A stretch of DNA of 64,000 nt from Loktanella gaetbuli. GTDB taxonomy: Bacteria > Pseudomonadota > Alphaproteobacteria > Rhodobacterales > Rhodobacteraceae. The stretch lies in contig NZ_JAJATZ010000004.1 in NCBI RefSeq assembly GCF_020531945.1, positions 124,001-188,000 on the forward strand. The letters run 5' to 3'. A program made the position numbers and the translations under genes. Below are positions 1-8,285 of this stretch, piece after piece; position 1 is the stretch's first letter, and the number at the start of each line of letters is the position of its first letter. The notes beneath the pieces are model-generated. The model saw nothing but the letters and a program-made list of their open reading frames with translations. It had not been told where the DNA came from and made no database searches.

Positions 1-390
1 GCCATCGGGCGCAAGCGACTGGAGGCATTCATCGAACGCTATGGTGTCTGGCTGACGCTCGAGGTCGCTGACGTGCGGCGCGCGATCGAATGGTTCGACC
101 GGCACGACAAGGCGGCGGTGTTTTTTGGCCGCATGGTCCCCGGCATCCGCACGCTGATTTCGGTGCCCGCGGGCCTGTCGGGCATGCGGCTGCGCACTTT
201 TTTCATCTACACCACGATTGGATCTGCCATCTGGAACGCGGGGTTGATCGCAGCGGGGTATCTGCTGTCGGCCAATTATGACCGCGTGGCCATCTATCTG
301 AACCCGGTGACCAACATCCTGCTGACAGTGCTCTTGGTCTGGTACGTGTTTCGCGTGCTGCGCAAACTGATCGCCCGATCGCGCGGCTAG
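1..390 (+). CDS. DedA family membrane protein, C-terminal part
   Basis: The reading frame is open from base 1, so this is the last 129 residues of a gene that begins outside the window. The visible part has the DedA-family pattern: an amphipathic basic stretch, then FFGRMVPGIRTLISVPAG, the conserved arginine- and glycine-containing loop of this family, then two hydrophobic segments and a basic C-terminus. DedA proteins are inner-membrane proteins, several of which move undecaprenyl phosphate or phospholipids across the membrane; the substrate here cannot be read from sequence. The stop codon overlaps by 4 bp the stop of the convergent gene on the minus strand. Confidence 0.85.
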   Translation, partial: AIGRKRLEAFIERYGVWLTLEVADVRRAIEWFDRHDKAAVFFGRMVPGIRTLISVPAGLSGMRLRTFFIYTTIGSAIWNAGLIAAGYLLSANYDRVAIYLNPVTNILLTVLLVWYVFRVLRKLIARSRG

Positions 391-851
391 TCGCGCGGTT
401 TGTCAGCCTTGCCGCCATCGGCCTGACTGAGGATCCGGTCCGCCTTTTTGCGCACCAGCGTGCTGCGCAGATCATGCATTGCCAGCAGCAAAGGGTCCGT
501 CACGCTGTCCAGCTGCGCATCCGTCGCCTTGGATTGCACCCATTGGGTCGTGATGTTCAGGTAGTCGATGGCGCGATGGATGTCGTCGATATCCCGCTGG
601 GCCAAGAGCGCCACACGCGCATCCAGCCATTCCTGTATTGCCGCGATATCGGCCTCTGACAGGATGGTGTCGCCGTGGGGTTTCACCTCGCCGTTGCGGA
701 CGTTGACCACAGCCAGCTGGTTCATCTCGATCCGGCGTTGCCGGTTCTCGGTGTCGACCTTGAACACGACAGCACCGTTTTCACGGATGCGGAAATAATA
801 GTCTGGCAGGTCTGCGCCCATAAACCCCATCAATCCTTGGTTCGCGATCAA
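387..851 (-). CDS. Conserved hypothetical protein, 154 aa
   Basis: I do not recognise this family. It is a soluble, mixed-charge protein with no signal peptide or membrane segment. The N-terminal third (PDYYFRIRENGAVVFKVDTE) looks like beta strands and the rest looks helical. There is no cysteine and no obvious catalytic motif. It is convergent with the DedA gene and lies just downstream of the aspartate aminotransferase gene on the same strand, 42 bp away, so the two may be co-transcribed. A TTAACC motif sits at 853-858, immediately upstream of the start. The coding assignment rests on length, codon use and the neat fit between neighbours. Confidence 0.65.
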   Translation of the reverse strand: MIANQGLMGFMGADLPDYYFRIRENGAVVFKVDTENRQRRIEMNQLAVVNVRNGEVKPHGDTILSEADIAAIQEWLDARVALLAQRDIDDIHRAIDYLNITTQWVQSKATDAQLDSVTDPLLLAMHDLRSTLVRKKADRILSQADGGKADKPRD

Positions 852-893
852 TTAACCACCCGCTGGCCGGATTGGCCAGCCACCCGATCCCTG

Positions 894-2096
894 TCAGGTC
901 AGGCCGTCGCAGAATGTCCTGATCCGGTCACAGGCGGTCTGCAGCGCGGCATCCGATGTCGCGTAGCTGATCCTGAAGTGTGGTGACAGACCAAAGGCCG
1001 CGCCAAAGACGACGGCGACCTCGGCCTCGTCCAGCAGGGCGGTCGCGAATGCCTCGTCGCTTTCGATCAAGGTGCCAGCGGCAGTGGTCTTGCCGATGCA
1101 GCCCGCGATGGACGGATAGACGTAGAACGCGCCTTCGGGCATCGGGCAGACGATGCCGGGGCAGGCATTCAGCGCGTCGACAACCAGATTGCGGCGTCGG
1201 ATGAACATGTCATTGTTGGGGGCGATGAAATCATGGGTGCCGTTCAGCGCCTCGACCGCGGCCCACTGGCTGATGGTGCAGGGGTTGGACGTGGACTGCG
1301 ACTGCACCTTGCGCATGGCAGCGATCAGGGGTTGCGGCCCCGCGGCATAGCCGATCCGCCAGCCGGTCATGGCATAGGCCTTGCTCACGCCATTCATCGT
1401 CAGGGTCCGGTCATAGAGTTGCGGTTCGACCTGTGCCGGCGTGCAGAACCGGTAGTCGTCGAACGCCAGATGTTCGTACATGTCATCGGTCAGCACCCAG
1501 ACGTGGGGATGACGCAGCAACACGTCGGTCAGCGCCTTCAGCTCGTCCCAGCTATAACCTGCGCCTGTCGGATTGCTGGGCGAATTGAACAGGAACCACT
1601 TGGTTTGTGGCGTGATCGCCGCCGCCAGCTGGTCGGCCGTGATCTTGTACCCGCGATCCAGCGCACCGGCGACAAACACGGGTTCGCCGCCGCCCAGTTT
1701 GACCATGTCGGGGTAGCTGACCCAGTAGGGGGCAGGGATGATGACCTCGTCGCCGGGGTTCAGTGTCGCCATGAAGGCGTTGTAGATCACCTGTTTGCCA
1801 CCGGACCCGACGCTGACCTGCGCAGGCGTGTAGTCCAGGTCGTTGTCGCGCTTGAATTTGGCGCAGATGGCCTGTTTCAGCTCTGGGATGCCGTCGACGG
1901 CGGTGTATTTCGTCTTGCCGGACTGGATGGCGGCGATGCCCGCGGCCTTGATGTGGTCGGGCGTGTCGAAATCGGGTTCGCCCGCCCCCAGACCGATCAC
2001 GTCGCGCCCCTGCGCGCGCAGTTCTTGCGCGCGGGTGGTCACGGCGATGGTGGGCGAGGGTTTGACGCGGTCGAGCGTCGCAGACAACAGTTTCAT
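894..2096 (-). CDS. aspC: Aspartate aminotransferase (class I PLP-dependent)
   Basis: A 400-residue fold-type I aminotransferase that interconverts aspartate plus 2-oxoglutarate with oxaloacetate plus glutamate in the cytoplasm. The motif SNPTG is near residues 174-178. The PLP lysine is about K239 in the motif VSKAYAMTGWRIGY, and a substrate-carboxylate arginine lies in the FRISYA segment near the C-terminus. Length and motif spacing match the subgroup I-gamma aspartate (or aspartate/prephenate) aminotransferases common in alphaproteobacteria. A role as prephenate aminotransferase cannot be excluded from sequence. The start is an ATG, followed on the other side by an 82-bp gap to the divergent XRE regulator. 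Confidence 0.93.
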   Translation of the reverse strand: MKLLSATLDRVKPSPTIAVTTRAQELRAQGRDVIGLGAGEPDFDTPDHIKAAGIAAIQSGKTKYTAVDGIPELKQAICAKFKRDNDLDYTPAQVSVGSGGKQVIYNAFMATLNPGDEVIIPAPYWVSYPDMVKLGGGEPVFVAGALDRGYKITADQLAAAITPQTKWFLFNSPSNPTGAGYSWDELKALTDVLLRHPHVWVLTDDMYEHLAFDDYRFCTPAQVEPQLYDRTLTMNGVSKAYAMTGWRIGYAAGPQPLIAAMRKVQSQSTSNPCTISQWAAVEALNGTHDFIAPNNDMFIRRRNLVVDALNACPGIVCPMPEGAFYVYPSIAGCIGKTTAAGTLIESDEAFATALLDEAEVAVVFGAAFGLSPHFRISYATSDAALQTACDRIRTFCDGLT

Positions 2097-2178
2097 GGCC
2101 GCTCCGGTGGTATCAGTGTGCTGCGCATGTCATAGGATGTGTGTACCACATCAGGCAAGCAACAAGGATGGCCCCGCG

Positions 2179-2568
2179 ATGCAAGACAACGACTGGTATA
2201 GCGATGATGCCGCGACATTCGGCGACCGGCTGACGGCGGCGCGCGATGCCGCAGGTATGAGCGTATCCGACCTGGCCAAGAAGCTGGGCGTCAAGACAGG
2301 CACCGTCAGCGCATGGGAAGAGGACCTCAAGGAACCGCGTGCGAACCGCCTGTCGATGATGGCGGGCATGCTGAACGTATCATTGGGCTGGTTGCTGACT
2401 GGCGAGGGCGAGGGCGTCGCGGCCCCCGACGACGTGGTCAGCATCGCCCCCGAAATCAGTGAATTGTTGTCGCAGATGCGCGATTTGCGAATGTCGATCG
2501 CACGGGATGCGGATAAACTGGCGCGATTGGAAAAACGTTTGCGCCGGGCGCTGGAGGTGCCGCAATGA
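2179..2568 (+). CDS. XRE-family DNA-binding regulator
   Basis: A 129-residue protein with a Cro/C1-type helix-turn-helix around residues 14-70: FGDRLTAARDAAGMS, then SDLAKKLGVKTGTVSAWE, then SMMAGMLNVSLGWLLTG. The C-terminal half is a charged helix (about 95-125) that could mediate dimerisation. I chose the ATG at 2179 because the HTH follows it directly; in-frame codons further upstream would add a tail antisense to aspC. Its stop overlaps the start of sdhE (ATGA), so the two are translationally coupled. The target genes are unknown. Confidence 0.85.
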   Translation: MQDNDWYSDDAATFGDRLTAARDAAGMSVSDLAKKLGVKTGTVSAWEEDLKEPRANRLSMMAGMLNVSLGWLLTGEGEGVAAPDDVVSIAPEISELLSQMRDLRMSIARDADKLARLEKRLRRALEVPQ

Positions 2569-2843
2569 CCGAAGATCTGGACATTACGCGCAAGCGGCTG
2601 GCCATGCGTTCGATGCGCCGCGGGATCAAGGAAATGGACCTGATTCTGTCGGCTTTTGCCAAGGCGCGGCTGGCGGAATACGGTGCCGAGGATCTGCGCA
2701 CCTACGAGGATCTGATGGAAGAAAGCGATTTGGAAATCTATCGCTGGGTTTCCGGCCAGTCCGAGGCACCGGCGAGATTCGCCCCGATGGTCGCCGATAT
2801 TGCCGTTCTGGCGCAAGGATTGACGCGACCGCGCGGCGATTAA
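2565..2843 (+). CDS. sdhE: FAD assembly factor SdhE (YgfY/Sdh5 family)
   Basis: A 92-residue protein of the SdhE family, which promotes covalent attachment of FAD to the flavoprotein subunit of succinate dehydrogenase. It shows the family signature RGxxE (R19, G20, E23), followed by the helical segment ending LMEESDLEIYRWV. Size and motif position match the family (about 90 residues). The gene overlaps the upstream XRE gene by 4 bp and is followed 56 bp later by a MarR-type regulator. No sdh structural genes are in the window, so it would act in trans. Confidence 0.88.
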   Translation: MTEDLDITRKRLAMRSMRRGIKEMDLILSAFAKARLAEYGAEDLRTYEDLMEESDLEIYRWVSGQSEAPARFAPMVADIAVLAQGLTRPRGD

Positions 2844-2899
2844 CGGAAAATTTCAGAGTTCGGATCATCCTGAGAGCCAGCCGCCCGAGGGATTCCGCG

Positions 2900-3421
2900 A
2901 TGACATTGCATGCCAATATACCAAAGGCCGCGGATCAGTGCGATACGCCACCGCTGGTCCGGGTTTTCCTGCAAAGCTATCTGGATACGCTGGTCATGGT
3001 CGAACGGCTGCACCGGTTGCTGCTGGACGTGATCAAGGATGAATTCGAACGGCTGGGCATGCAGGATATCAACCCGGTGCAGGCGCTGCTGCTGTTCAAC
3101 GTCGGCGACAAGGAAGTGACCGCCGGCGAATTGAAATCGCGTGGTTACTACCAGGGATCGAACGTCAGCTATAACCTCAAGAAGCTGGTCGATGGCGGCT
3201 ATATGCACCACCAGCGGTCCGACATTGACCGTCGGTCAGTGCGGGTGCGGCTGACCGAAAAAGGGCGTGTGGTGCACCGGGCGTTGTCGGATCTGTTTGC
3301 CCGACATGCGGGTGATCTGGTGTCGTCTGGTGTTATGGATCAGACGCGGATCGACGAAATCAACGGGTCCCTGCGCCGGATGGAACGCTATTGGACTGAA
3401 CAAATCCGATACATCTATTGA
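2900..3421 (+). CDS. MarR-family winged-helix regulator, LdtR-like
   Basis: A 173-residue winged-helix protein. The core is visible at roughly 60-150: an HTH containing VTAGELKSRGYYQGSNVSYNLKKLVDGGY, then a wing with the HHQRSDIDRRSVRVRLTEKG pattern typical of MarR proteins. The SNVSYNLKKL segment resembles the alphaproteobacterial LdtR group, known in Liberibacter and Rhizobium as a regulator of an L,D-transpeptidase gene and stress tolerance. That specific assignment is an inference. I chose the ATG at 2900, preceded by a CGAGGGA ribosome-binding sequence. It overlaps the convergent nagA by 7 bp at the 3' ends. Confidence 0.85.
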   Translation: MTLHANIPKAADQCDTPPLVRVFLQSYLDTLVMVERLHRLLLDVIKDEFERLGMQDINPVQALLLFNVGDKEVTAGELKSRGYYQGSNVSYNLKKLVDGGYMHHQRSDIDRRSVRVRLTEKGRVVHRALSDLFARHAGDLVSSGVMDQTRIDEINGSLRRMERYWTEQIRYIY

Positions 3422-4512
3422 TCGGGCAGGATGATGCGCTGCATGTCCGCGTCCAGTGCCAGCAGGTCGCGCACCGGGGTTTCCAGAACGATTGATCTGG
3501 GGCGCAGGCCCATAACGGTGCGCGGAATGTCGGTTGCCATGCGAATGGCCTGTGCGACGGATACGCCGGCGTGGTGGTGAATGTTGGCACAAGCGGTCAC
3601 CATGTCCAGATGTGCGCCGGCCAGCGCACCCTCTGCGTTGATCAGGGCCCCGTGATCCACACGGATCGTCCTCCCGTACAGGTCGAATTCATCCGGGCCG
3701 CCGACCGTCGCCATCGCGTCCGAGACGAGGAACATGCGATCCGCAACTGGCCGCGCGGCCATGGCGATCCGGATCATGTCCCAGTCCACATGGATACCAT
3801 CCGCGATCAGGCCGCAATAGGTCTCTGATAGCAGCGCAGCCCCCACGATCCCCGGCGCGCGCGATGTCATCGGTGGCATCGCGTTGAACAGATGGGTGAA
3901 ACAGGTGATCCCGGCATCCAGTGCGGCGGCCGTCTGTGTCGCTGTCGCATCCGAATGGCCCGCCGACAGGATGGCGCCGGTGGCCGCGACCTGTTCCATC
4001 AGCCCGGCATCGCTGCATTCGGGCGCGAGGGTCAGCATGACCGGAATGTCATGGGCGCGCAGCTGCGCGATCAGGTCAACCGTGCGTGCGTCCAGCGGAC
4101 GGATGGCGTCAGGGTCGTGGGTGCCGCGCCGCGCCAGCGCGATATGCGGTCCTTCGATATGCAGGCCCAGCAGGCCGGGCATGGTTCGGGCGGCGATCAC
4201 GGCTTGGGCCGCGGTCTCGGTCACATCGGGGTGGTCTGTGATGACCGTGGCCATGACCTCTGCCGTGCCGCGGGTCTGATGCGCGGCGACGATCCGTTCC
4301 AGCCCGTCGACTGTGGGATCATTGTTGAACAATACGCCACCGCCGCCGTTCACCTGCAAATCGGTGCAACCGGGCATCAGCACTGCGACGCGCAGGTCCG
4401 GCGTTGCCCTGGCTAAGGGGGCGATATGCGTGACCAGACCGCCTGCCAGCGTGACACCCATCCCGGTCATGCCGCGACCGGATTCCCACAACAGGTCAGG
4501 GGCGATCAGCAT
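3415..4512 (-). CDS. nagA: N-acetylglucosamine-6-phosphate deacetylase
   Basis: A 365-residue amidohydrolase that converts GlcNAc-6-phosphate to glucosamine-6-phosphate plus acetate. Family signatures are present: DLQVNGGGG near residue 51, the metal ligand E120 in LHIEGPH, H186 in SAGHSDA, H207 in THLFNAM, and the catalytic aspartate D265 in LVSDAM. These match in order and spacing the E. coli NagA residues. It overlaps the 3' end of the upstream sugar-kinase gene by 7 bp, so the pair is translationally coupled: the kinase would make the substrate. No nagB (deaminase) is present nearby. Confidence 0.93.
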   Translation of the reverse strand: MLIAPDLLWESGRGMTGMGVTLAGGLVTHIAPLARATPDLRVAVLMPGCTDLQVNGGGGVLFNNDPTVDGLERIVAAHQTRGTAEVMATVITDHPDVTETAAQAVIAARTMPGLLGLHIEGPHIALARRGTHDPDAIRPLDARTVDLIAQLRAHDIPVMLTLAPECSDAGLMEQVAATGAILSAGHSDATATQTAAALDAGITCFTHLFNAMPPMTSRAPGIVGAALLSETYCGLIADGIHVDWDMIRIAMAARPVADRMFLVSDAMATVGGPDEFDLYGRTIRVDHGALINAEGALAGAHLDMVTACANIHHHAGVSVAQAIRMATDIPRTVMGLRPRSIVLETPVRDLLALDADMQRIILPDQ

Positions 4513-5390
4513 CGTGTGGCCGCAAGCAGGGCCGCGCCGCGCGCACCGGAGCTGTCGCCATGTTGCGCTGCGCGGATTGCGGGGGCACGGGTTTGGCCCA
4601 GTCGGTGCATGTCCAGTGCCGCAGGCAAACGGGCGATCAGATCGGCGCGCCGGCTCAGCCCGCCACCGATGACGATGACGTCAGGGTCGATCAGGTTTTG
4701 CAACGTGGCCAGCGCCTCGCCGGTCAGGTCCACCCAGATGTCGAGCGTTGCAGGGTCTGTCACCTGCTCTGCAGGTATGGTCTGCCCTGTGACATGGGAC
4801 GCCAACCGGGTCAGACCTGTCCCGGAAATGCAGGTTTCCCAGCATCCCGCGCGCCCGCAGCCACAGGCCCAAAGAGGCAATCCGTGGCGCGCCAAGGCGC
4901 GGGCAGGTACGCCGACATGGCCGATTTCCACAGCCAACCCGGCTGCGCGTGATGGAAATGCTCCGTTCAGGCACAGCCCCGCCCCGACGCCCGTACCCAG
5001 CACCAGCCCCAGCACGCAGCGTCCGTTCTGACCGGCCCCACCGTGGGTTTCCGAATAGGCAAATGCCATGCTGTCGACGACAACAGGCAGACTGCGGCCA
5101 TAGTGCGCAGTCAGCGCGGCCCCCAGATCCTGCCCCGACAGTGGCACGTTTGCCGCCCAGACCGCGCCGGTCTGTGGGTCGATCACGCCGGGCACGCAAA
5201 CGCCAACGGCCAGATCGGGATCGTCTGCCTGATCTCGTAGCCAGTCGATTTGTGCAATCAATCCCGCGAATAGTGCATCAAAATCATCCAGCGGTGTCGG
5301 CACGCGACGCAAATCGCACGTCTGCAGTGCCGTATCATCGAACAGGCGCGCCTCGATCTTGGTGCCGCCCAGATCAATCCCACCGATCAT
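4506..5390 (-). CDS. nagK: ROK-family sugar kinase, probably N-acetylglucosamine kinase
   Basis: A 294-residue ROK kinase. The ATP-binding loop IDLGGTKIEARL is at the N-terminus, the likely catalytic aspartate is D106 (VVVDSMAF), and the structural zinc site is complete: H158 (EIGHVG) plus C176, C178 and C183 in CGCGRAGCWE. ROK kinases phosphorylate several hexoses. GlcNAc is inferred here because the gene is coupled to nagA. The start at 5390 puts the ATP loop right at the N-terminus, whereas the longer in-frame extension is low-complexity leader sequence. The roughly 285-bp space to the divergent transporter gene should hold both promoters; I see no clear operator there. Confidence 0.85.
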   Translation of the reverse strand: MIGGIDLGGTKIEARLFDDTALQTCDLRRVPTPLDDFDALFAGLIAQIDWLRDQADDPDLAVGVCVPGVIDPQTGAVWAANVPLSGQDLGAALTAHYGRSLPVVVDSMAFAYSETHGGAGQNGRCVLGLVLGTGVGAGLCLNGAFPSRAAGLAVEIGHVGVPARALARHGLPLWACGCGRAGCWETCISGTGLTRLASHVTGQTIPAEQVTDPATLDIWVDLTGEALATLQNLIDPDVIVIGGGLSRRADLIARLPAALDMHRLGQTRAPAIRAAQHGDSSGARGAALLAATRC

Positions 5391-5675
5391 GGATGGATCT
5401 TGTTGTCGGGCGCTGGCTGTCGATCCGGGTGCGGCATGCGGTATAAATCCTGTTATTCGGGGCAAGATCGCCGAGCGCGCCGCGCAATTCAAGCGGCACC
5501 GCCGCAGGATGGTTTGTAAAAACGTGAATCGTTCAGCAGCGTGGGCCAACAGGTGATTAGTTTTCAGGCAGGCCAGATGTGCCAGATGTCCGACATGACC
5601 GATGCCAAGATTGGACTCGCGCGATGTCATTCACGTCGCTAGCGTCACCGGGATATCATCAGAATGGGACAAAAC

Positions 5676-6683
5676 ATGACGCTTCATACCTCGATGCTTG
5701 CTGCTGCTGCGGCTCTGATTGCGGCCCCCGCGATCGCGCAGACCGAAATGCCGTTCTCGCTGGACTGGAAATTCGAAGGCCCGGCAGCGCCCTATTTTCA
5801 TGCACTTGATGCTGGATATTTCACCGATCAGGGGTTGGAAGTCACGATCAGCGAAGGCGCGGGCTCACTGGATGCGATCCCCAAGGTCGCGACAGGGGCC
5901 TTTCCCATCGGATTCGCTGACATCAATTCGTTGATGCGATTCCTTGACCAGAACCCCGGCGCGCCTGTGACTGCCGTGATGATGGTTTATGACAAACCAC
6001 CCTTTGCCGTGGTCGGGCGCAAGTCGCTGGGCGTCGAAGCCCCGGCTGACCTCGCAGGCAAGGTTCTGGGCGCACCGCCGCCCGATGGGGCCTGGGCGCA
6101 GTTCCCGATCTTTGCTGCGGAAACCGGTTTGGATATCGACAGCATCACTGTCGAACCTGTCGGTTTCCCGACCCGAGAGCCGATGTTGGCCGAAGGCGAA
6201 GTGGCTGCGATCACTGGGTTCTCGTTTTCGTCCGTGCTGAACCTGAAACGTCTGGGCGTAGAGGCAGACGATATCTCGACGCTGCTGATGGCTGACTACG
6301 GTGTCGATCTCTATGGCAATGCGATCATCGTGAATACTGATTTTGCCGCCGCCAATCCGGATGCCGTGACGGGTTTCCTGACCGCCGTTGCGATGGGCTG
6401 GAAGGACGCCATCGCAACGCCTGACGCAGCGATTGCGGCGCTGATCGAACGCAACCCGGCCGCCGATGCCGCACTGGAAACCGAGCGTCTGCAAATGTCG
6501 ATCGATGCGAATGTGTTGACCGACTACGTGGCCGAAAACGGCATGGGCGGGATCGACGATGCGCGGATGGCCAGCGCGATCGAACAGACCAAAAGTGTCT
6601 ATGAGTTCGTGAATGAACCTGACGCAGCTCTCTATTTCGATCCAAGCTACCTGCCGCCCGCTGACGCGCGTATGCTGAACTGA
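5676..6683 (+). CDS. ABC transporter substrate-binding protein (NMT1/TauA/SsuA-like)
   Basis: A 335-residue periplasmic binding protein with a cleavable signal peptide ending at about APAIAQ. The body resembles the NMT1/THI5, TauA and SsuA group: LDWKFEGPAAPYFHALDAGYF at the N-terminus, then a GSLDAIPKVATG loop. Relatives bind sulfonates, pyrimidine precursors, riboflavin and similar small organic molecules, and the ligand here cannot be assigned. An alternative ATG lies 12 bp upstream (5664). It is followed by a strong hairpin and then by its ATPase and permease genes, giving a complete importer. The convergent neighbour is an agmatinase-family hydrolase. Confidence 0.85.
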   Translation: MTLHTSMLAAAAALIAAPAIAQTEMPFSLDWKFEGPAAPYFHALDAGYFTDQGLEVTISEGAGSLDAIPKVATGAFPIGFADINSLMRFLDQNPGAPVTAVMMVYDKPPFAVVGRKSLGVEAPADLAGKVLGAPPPDGAWAQFPIFAAETGLDIDSITVEPVGFPTREPMLAEGEVAAITGFSFSSVLNLKRLGVEADDISTLLMADYGVDLYGNAIIVNTDFAAANPDAVTGFLTAVAMGWKDAIATPDAAIAALIERNPAADAALETERLQMSIDANVLTDYVAENGMGGIDDARMASAIEQTKSVYEFVNEPDAALYFDPSYLPPADARMLN

Positions 6684-6690
6684 ACCATCA

Positions 6691-6713
6691 CGGGCCGCCC
6701 ATCGGGCGGCCCG
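6691..6713 (+). terminator. Hairpin between binding-protein and ATPase genes
   Basis: A perfect 10-bp inverted repeat (CGGGCCGCCC, loop ATC, then its complement) just after the binding-protein stop codon, followed only by GATTTC rather than a T run. This is typical of an mRNA-stabilising or attenuating hairpin that keeps binding-protein mRNA more abundant than that of the ATPase and permease. Confidence 0.6.
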
Positions 6714-6738
6714 ATTTCAGAGCAAGGGGGGGCAAACC

Positions 6739-7527
6739 ATCGAAAATCTGATCGAGATCAAGGGCGTAAAACACGCCTATACCACCGCCAGCGGGCCATT
6801 GCCCGTGTTGGACGGTCTGGATGTGTCGGTGCCGACGGGCACCTTTGCTGCTGTGGTCGGACCGTCTGGTTGCGGCAAATCCACGTTGACGCGGCTGGTG
6901 GCCGGTCTGATGAAGCCCGACGAGGGCGAGGTTTATCTGCATGGCGAACGGGTCAAGGGCCCGCGCAAGACGGTCGGTATGGCGTTTCAGAACCCGGTGC
7001 TGCTGGAATGGCGCTCGATCATGGACAATGTGATCCTGCCGCTGGAAATCGTCGCCCCGCGCATGTCACGTGCCGACCGTGAGGCGCGCGCGATGGAACT
7101 GCTGGACATGGTCGGCCTGACCGGGTTCGAGAACAAGCGCCCCTCTGAATTATCGGGCGGAATGCGGCAGCGCGCGTCGCTCTGCCGGTCGCTGGTCCAC
7201 AAACCCGAAGTGCTGATCATGGATGAACCCTTCGGCGCACTGGACGCATTCACGCGGGAAGACTTGTGGCAAACCATGCGTGATCTGCGCCGCGCCGAAC
7301 CGTTCACTACCGTGCTGATCACCCATGACCTGCGCGAAAGCGTGTTTCTGGGCGATCAGGTGATTGTGCTGTCAGGCCGCCCTGCGCGCACGCAATACGT
7401 CATGGACGTCGATCTGCCAGAGGACCGCACGCTGGACGTCCTCTACACGCCCAAGGTGGCGGACATGCTGCATATCCTGCGCGACCAGATCAAGATCGCC
7501 CAGGGGCGCGACGGGGGGGCGCACTGA
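6739..7527 (+). CDS. ABC transporter ATP-binding protein (TauB/SsuB-like)
   Basis: A nucleotide-binding subunit with Walker A GPSGCGKST, signature LSGGMRQRASLCRSL, Walker B VLIMDEPFGALDAF and the H-loop ITHDLRES. It is the ATPase of the importer formed with the flanking binding protein and permease. The start is odd. The first ABC beta strand (LIEIKGVKHAY) is encoded upstream of the first conventional start (TTG at 6799), but no ATG, GTG or TTG precedes it in frame after the stop at 6676-6678. A strong AGGGGGG ribosome-binding site at 6726-6732 is followed by ATC at 6739 (CTG at 6748 is the alternative). I use 6739 as a probable non-AUG start. Confidence 0.85.
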   Translation: MENLIEIKGVKHAYTTASGPLPVLDGLDVSVPTGTFAAVVGPSGCGKSTLTRLVAGLMKPDEGEVYLHGERVKGPRKTVGMAFQNPVLLEWRSIMDNVILPLEIVAPRMSRADREARAMELLDMVGLTGFENKRPSELSGGMRQRASLCRSLVHKPEVLIMDEPFGALDAFTREDLWQTMRDLRRAEPFTTVLITHDLRESVFLGDQVIVLSGRPARTQYVMDVDLPEDRTLDVLYTPKVADMLHILRDQIKIAQGRDGGAH

Positions 7528-8285
7528 TGCTGTACAAAATCGCTGTTCCGGTTGCCTCGATCCTGATTTTTCTGGGGTTTTGGGAATTCCTGGTCTGGGT
7601 CAACGGCTGGCCAAACTACAAGATGGCGTCACCGTCAGACCTGCCGCCCGCGTTCTGGCAGTACAAGGAATTGTTCCTGATCATGGGCTGGCAAACGCTG
7701 TGGCGAACCGTTGTCGGGCTGTTTTTGGCCGTGGTGTTCGGCACGTTGCTGGGCATGATCATCGGGTTCTCGCGCATCGCGCGGGATGCGCTTTATCCGC
7801 TGCTGGTCGGGTTCAACGCGGTGCCCAAGGCGACGCTGGTGCCTGTCATCGCGCTACTGTTCATCGGTCAACACGATTTCAACACGGTGCTGATGGCCTT
7901 CATGATCTCGTTCTTTCCGATCGCGGTGTCGGTCGGCATCGGTCTGTCGACGCTGGAACCGGAATACCGGGACATCCTGCGGGCGCTGGGCGCGTCGAAA
8001 TTCACGATTTTCCGCAAGATCGCCCTGCCGAAAACGCTGCCGGAATTTTTTGGCGCGCTCAAGGTGGCGGCGACGCTGGCGTTCATCGGCACCAACCTTG
8101 TGGAAATCGTCAGCCCGCACGGGCGGGGTCTGGGCGCGCTTTTCAAATCGGGCGAGACGAACGGGAATTACCCGTTGATGTTTGCCGTTCTGATCGCGCT
8201 CGCGGTGTTGGGGATCGTGCTGTATTACGCGGTCGTTTTTCTGGAAAAGATATTCGCAGGCTGGGCCGAACGCGCGCAAAGCTAG
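7527..8285 (+). CDS. ABC transporter permease (TauC/SsuC-like)
   Basis: A 252-residue inner-membrane permease with about six hydrophobic segments and the cytoplasmic EAA-type loop around ILRALGASKFTIFRKIALPKTLPEFFGALK, which contacts the ATPase. The ATG overlaps the stop of the ATPase gene (TGATG), so the two are translationally coupled. With the binding protein at 5676 and the ATPase it forms a complete importer of the taurine/sulfonate/pyrimidine type. Its 3' end overlaps the convergent agmatinase-family gene by 4 bp. Confidence 0.9.
   Translation: MLYKIAVPVASILIFLGFWEFLVWVNGWPNYKMASPSDLPPAFWQYKELFLIMGWQTLWRTVVGLFLAVVFGTLLGMIIGFSRIARDALYPLLVGFNAVPKATLVPVIALLFIGQHDFNTVLMAFMISFFPIAVSVGIGLSTLEPEYRDILRALGASKFTIFRKIALPKTLPEFFGALKVAATLAFIGTNLVEIVSPHGRGLGALFKSGETNGNYPLMFAVLIALAVLGIVLYYAVVFLEKIFAGWAERAQS

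Noticed and set aside
5391..5675. Possible guanidine (ykkC-type) riboswitch before the importer, prompted by the nearby agmatinase-like gene
   Set aside because: I could not find the conserved ykkC sequence elements in this 285-bp region on either strand; it appears to hold only ordinary divergent promoters.
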